Shown here: positions 59,820 through 64,000 of the stretch, piece by piece
How the letters are laid out: each line of letters starts with the position of its first letter
Position numbering within the stretch: position 1 is the stretch's first letter
NCBI GenBank assembly: GCA_026874595.1
Contig: CM049311.1
Span: 48,921,676-48,985,675, forward strand
Origin: Sipunculus nudus
Lineage: Eukaryota > Annelida > Sipuncula > Golfingiida > Sipunculidae
Reading direction: 5' to 3'
DNA: 64,000 nt
Notes under the pieces: model-generated
What the model was told of the DNA's origin: nothing
The model's database searches: none
Seen by the model: the letters and a program-made list of their open reading frames with translations, nothing else
Translations under genes and position numbers: made by a program

Positions 59820-61251
59820 TCTGCCAAAACAGAGTTTTGCGGATACCTAGTTTTCAGCTGCACAGCTGTGTCCGGAGAACTCCTCTGTAACGGCTGGGCA
59901 GAATTTTACAAAACCCGGGATTATGTTCTGGTCACATGTGAACTGCTGTGCCCCGATTTTGTTTTTACCTCTGACCTTTCCTCTGCGCTCTGCGTCCGTT
60001 TGTGCGTCTGTTTCCACACATAAACCAGCATATCTCGGGAACCGTTTGACCGATCAGTAAAATTTTTTTGCACAAACGTAGCCCTTGGAGAGCTTTATAA
60101 CATACACAAAAAATGGTGGCGCCACCTGCAACCATGTTCGCACAGTGTCCATCTGTTCGTCTGCCTTTGGTTAAAATCACTCATATCTCTGCAGTGACTA
60201 GACTAATTCACCTGAAATTCGGCATGCATAAACATGCTGGATAGCTTTTCTGATTTTATGACAGGTGGCGCCACCTACATTCACATTTACGCTGCAGACA
60301 TCCGAGCTCATATCTCGGGAACCGTTTGAGCCGATCAGGAAAATTTTTTTGCACAAATGTAGCCCTTGGAGAGCTTTATAACATACACAAAAATGGTGGC
60401 ACAACCTGCAACCATGTTTGCACAGTGTCCATCTGTTCGTCTGCCTTGGGATAAAATCACTCATATCTCTATAGTGACTTGACTAATTCACCTGAAATTC
60501 GGCATGCATATACATCCTGGATAGCTTTTCTGATTTTATGACAGGTGGCGCCACCTACATTCACGTTTACGCTGCAGACATCCAAGCTCATATCTCAGGA
60601 ACCGTTTGACCGATTCGGCCAAAATTTTGCATGTGTATAGATCTCACATAGCTCTTCATCATACGCAAAACTGGTGGGGCCACCTGTAGCCATTTTTGCA
60701 CAGCTCCTGTCTGTCTGCCATGGGATAAAATCACTCATATCTCGGCAGTGGTCTGACATATCTGCCTAAAAATTTTGCAGGTTTATACATCCCAAACAGC
60801 TCTCTTGATTTTATGACAGGTGGCGCCACCTGCATTCTAGTTTATGCAGCAGACATCCAAGCTCATATCTTGGGAAACGTTTGACCGATTGGGCCAAAGT
60901 TTTGCATGTGTATAGTTCTCACATAGCTCTTTATCATACGCAAAACTGGTGGCGTCACCTGCAACCATTTTTGCTCAGCGTCCATCTGTTTGTCTGCCAC
61001 GGGCTAAAATCACTCATATACATGTAGTGGTTTGACTTATCTGCCTTAAATTTTGCATATGTATACAACTTGGACGGCTTTCTTTTTTTTATGGTAGGGG
61101 GGGCAACCTACATACACAATTTGGCTGCAGACATCCATGCTAATATGCAACACTCTATTTCCCCTTGCCACTCAATCCATGCCTCACTTCACCCGTTCCA
61201 CTCTGATTTAGGCGGATACACGTAGTCGCTTGTCGACTACCCGTATTCTAG
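59820..61251 (+). mobile_element. Helitron-like element, family C, best-preserved copy
   Basis: It begins TCTGCCAAAACAGAG after A and ends CGTATTCTAG before T. The perfect 7-bp-stem hairpin GTAGTCG/CGACTAC (61222-61240) sits 8 bp before CTAG, as in Helitron 3' ends. GTATC and GCGGATAC form a 5' hairpin. The body is a tandem array of about 280 bp, with GGAACCGTTTGA-type starts at 60038, 60318, 60598 and 60872. Each module contains two palindromes, and exact GGTGGCGCCACC occurs at 60115, 60264, 60544 and 60819. No coding domain is present. Confidence 0.8.
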
Positions 61252-61559
61252 TTAAAGACTGATGTTTACTGAGTCTCAGGTTTGACGGTTTTGGTAATCA
61301 ATACAAGCTGGTTTATCAGTGGTTGTCTGGTACAGCTTATCCAGTATGTTAATGTGCAGGTGTTTTCCATTTGGTTTAATGTGATCTAAAGGCCATGCAA
61401 TAGCAATTTAATATGGCTCGGTGAGCAAACCTTTAGGACAAGCCTAATTTGCTGACAGGTGTGTGTTTGAGGTGACTGTATGTCCTTCCTCATATCCATG
61501 CAATATGACAAACATCCTTGTAGAGAATGCCATTTATGAAATAAAGGGCCTTTATTTTT

Positions 61560-61630
61560 AGTCCCCCGCCGTGAGAAGGGAAGACTTCTAAAATGGTCCA
61601 TGTCTGTATGTCTGTCCTTCTGTCCCACAC
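61560..61630 (+). mobile_element. 5' end fragment of another GTCC-type family
   Basis: AGTCCCCCGCCGTGAG is followed by a partial hairpin partner and a CTGT/GTCC tract (61603-61624), echoing the 5' layout of the HINEs. No 3' end was found. Confidence 0.35.
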
Positions 61631-61654
61631 CATTCTTTTACCATATACTATTTA

Positions 61655-61736
61655 TGTATGTATAAGACGACCCCCCAATGTTGAGCCTCAAATTTTGGTT
61701 AAAATTATTTTTCAGCATCTTAAGTTGGAGCTGCCA
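61655..61736 (+). repeat. Dispersed repeat R6 (TATAAGACGAC type), plus copy
   Basis: GTATAAGACGAC is followed by an AT-rich block, TTTTTCAGCATCTTA and GCTGCCA. An inverted copy lies at 63435-63521. Similar TATAAGACGACC-type sequences are familiar as dispersed repeats in invertebrate genomes, though the class was not settled here. Confidence 0.5.
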
Positions 61737-63434
61737 GCTACTGAGGATCACTTTGTCAGCATATTGATCACTTTAACACTGATGATTGAAATGGGATTTT
61801 ATAATTTTTGATTCTTTAAATGGTCAGTGGTATATTTTTTTTATGATGCTACAAGTGAAAACAGGAAAGTAATTTAGAAAGGTATGGAGCAGACCAAAAC
61901 GGAATTAATTAAACATATCAAAGAATATGTGTTATACAACAGTTCACATTAATATCATAAGAGACATCAGAGGGTCAATTTTAGGGCCCAGATATGGGTA
62001 ATAACTTACTATCCAGGAGAAGGCACCCACTAAGAATTAACATGTCAAGAGAATGTGCATAACTCGACATTGAGACCTTCCTCTTTAAAAAAGGTAAATT
62101 AATTTTTTTTAAAATGTCAGTCTTCTGCATAATTTGAGGGAGATCACCCCAAACACCACTGCGTATCAGCATCCACATCCACAAGTGGCTTAAGGTAGAC
62201 AAGTGACCGCGCAAGAAACCAAGGCTTCCATGATGCTCTACTTAACCAGGCTTCCTCATTTATTATTTCGTGTTAATCTTAAAAAATGGAAAATTACATT
62301 TTCCTGGCCTGTCCACAACCATGTCACAGTCACCAAATTTTCCCACAAAATATATCACGTTTGCGTAAACGATGTCGGTCAGGTTCGAATTTATTCCGCT
62401 GTAACAGTGAGGAAGAAAAAACGTAATTAGGTAATGACCCAGTAGGACTTTTGTGAACTACGTTATTTTATGACATTTAATTGTGTGCAAGTTCAATGCT
62501 ACCTTGTTGAAACCAGGGTTTCCATTCGGTTACTTTTTAACAGATCATTTCCCAAGAGGATATACGCACCAAATGCGGGGTTTTGTTTTAAAATTGTGAG
62601 GAAATTGATCATATTTATATACTGCAGGAACTCGGTCCCTTTCTTGAACTTTGTTGACCTGTTATAATACATTAATTTCTTGACGTAGTCCAATAATTCA
62701 AGCTTGACAAACATTGAATTTCACATCACCTGAGGAAAGGCTACTTCATATTTATAATTATAACGCCCTACTGGTTGTCTTGTAATAGAAGTGCCATGTG
62801 CGAGTCTCCATGTATGTCAGTGTGCAAGCCAGCTGACAGCGTCCCCATTCACTGGACTCATGAACATTTTACGCGGTAAATACAGCACCATATGAAAAAT
62901 CATCCTTGTATTAATATGCATATTGCGTGCTACTGGATGGCAGTAGCAAGTTCCCAGCATCCCTTGCGCAAGCGCTGTACTCTTGAATCTTGAGTACATG
63001 GGTAAGCCCCGCAAGCTGATAGTGGCATCGACAATTATATCACTGCGTACCTGTTTAAAGTGAATTGCCAAGATATTTCTGGCAAAATATACTTTAAAAC
63101 TTATATATTGTCAGGATTTTGAATTCCATTTTGGACTGTCAGTTCCGCAATTCCGTCCGCGATCGCGGGAAATCACTGGCTCTACTGTCAGAAGTGCTTT
63201 CATATATGATTCCGTTAAAATTCCTGTGTCAATGCAGCTAGGGCAAACCTCTTCTTATCAATTATTTAACTATGTGGGCATGTAAATCTGATATACAAAC
63301 AATAAATTTAAACAAAAACAAAGCACTGTAATGTTCTTTAGTTAGTGTTACTACCACCATCCCGACATGATCACCGATATTCACGCCGTCCGGTTTGACT
63401 GACGTAATAATGCTGATTGCAGTAGATTAACCTT
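61737..63434. other. No gene recognised; CpG-rich toward the right
   Basis: The right part, 62800-63180, has more CpG. It includes the palindrome CGCGATCGCG near 63160, directly followed by GGAAATCAC. Together they form GCGGGAAA, a sequence like an E2F site. A minus-strand frame at 62817-63071 has no recognised domain. A promoter is possible but unsupported by any exon. Confidence 0.3.
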
Positions 63435-63521
63435 GGCAGCCCTGAGGATGCTGAAAAACTTTTACCCATGTATAAGACGGTAAGATAAAATTTGTCGTCC
63501 TGTACACGAACAAATACGGTA
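63435..63521 (-). repeat. Dispersed repeat R6, minus copy
   Basis: On the minus strand it reads TACCGTATTTGTTCGTGTAC, then a GACGAC block, a TTTTTCAGCATCC block and GGGCTGCCA. This matches the plus copy at 61655-61736. It makes up most of an 89-codon minus-strand frame (63371-63640), which is therefore not annotated as a gene. Confidence 0.5.
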
Positions 63522-64000
63522 ATATCTCTAAGATCCTTGGTGGTTTCTTCACCAAATTTTGCAGTCGTACTCAGCACATGGTTGACTGACATGTTAATAT
63601 AATTTGCAGGTGGTGCCACCTCTGTTAAGCCACACTGCACTCAAAAATGGTCTTTTTCACTATTCTTCAGATATAACACATTAACCTTTAAATCATATGC
63701 AATTTTTAAGGATTCCTTGGAGCTAGGGGAATTCAGTGATTACTATATTGGCAGATACATAAAGCCCCCTGGTCCTGAGAACCATATGATGGTTTTTCAG
63801 ATATCCAATTGCAGTCTAGGAAACCATTAGAAATTGTGATACAGCCATTTTGTTCAAGTTATAAATGAGATGTAAATTTGACCCTGATAAATTGGAACTG
63901 TAGAGCATAGCTTGAGTAACCTGAATGAAATCTGTACTGAATATGAAAATATAATACAATATTTGGTGTATTTCAGTATTTTTAAGGAGAAATATTCACA
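63522..64000. other. No gene recognised
   Basis: AT-rich sequence. An isolated AGGTGGTGCCACCT near 63609 resembles the Helitron-associated palindrome without other Helitron sequence around it. Confidence 0.45.

Noticed and set aside
62375-62400. GGTTCGAAT box-B-like sequence
   Set aside because: There is no box A at the right distance and no cloverleaf around it.
63371-63640. 89-codon minus-strand frame that looks protein-like
   Set aside because: Most of it matches the dispersed repeat R6, also present on the plus strand at 61655-61736, so coding is unlikely.

Overview
This window looks like a gene-poor, AT-rich piece of an animal nuclear genome, most likely a bivalve mollusc or another lophotrochozoan. 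That placement is inferred from the repeats: dispersed elements with GTCC/GTCT tracts just inside the 5' end, Helitron-type elements and hAT-type MITEs. The species cannot be named from the sequence. There is no prokaryotic gene organisation, no rRNA gene and no intact tRNA gene. Almost all open frames are short and lack domains.

Coding content is small. The best-supported piece is a first coding exon on the + strand at 48914-49035, with a strong start context and a splice donor, and a possible non-coding exon just before it. A second locus at 34.7-35.5 kb has a promoter-like stretch between two opposed start codons: a short minus-strand start at 35245 and a plus-strand exon at 35383-35513. 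A convincing minus-strand terminal exon lies at 34682-34768. None of these proteins is recognised by family.

The rest is a record of transposition, mainly by rolling-circle elements. Helitron-like elements lie at 14013-14357 (fragment), 35596-36699, 41938-43790 and 59820-61251. Four elements with Helentron/HINE-like ends lie at 3452-6659, 12031-13970, 30724-32522 and 49206-49626. A broken coding relic at 20727-21612 joins a Pif1-type helicase C-terminus to an endonuclease domain, the arrangement known from autonomous Helentrons. Other elements are a hAT-type MITE with a perfect 8-bp target duplication (1341-2185), a second MITE candidate (18828-19086), an LTR-like element (36803-37590), a tRNA-derived SINE (38108-38400) and a LINE-like 3' end on the minus strand (29863-30290). 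Several dispersed repeats occur as pairs, and there are six minisatellites.

Three stretches stand out as non-repetitive and CpG- or motif-rich: 19290-19640, 24361-25265 and 52190-52640. They are the best candidates for regulatory DNA. The most unusual pattern is that rolling-circle-like families with different interiors share a 5' hairpin, a 3' hairpin, a tetranucleotide tract in some, and a recurring 12-bp palindrome (GGTGGCGCCACC).
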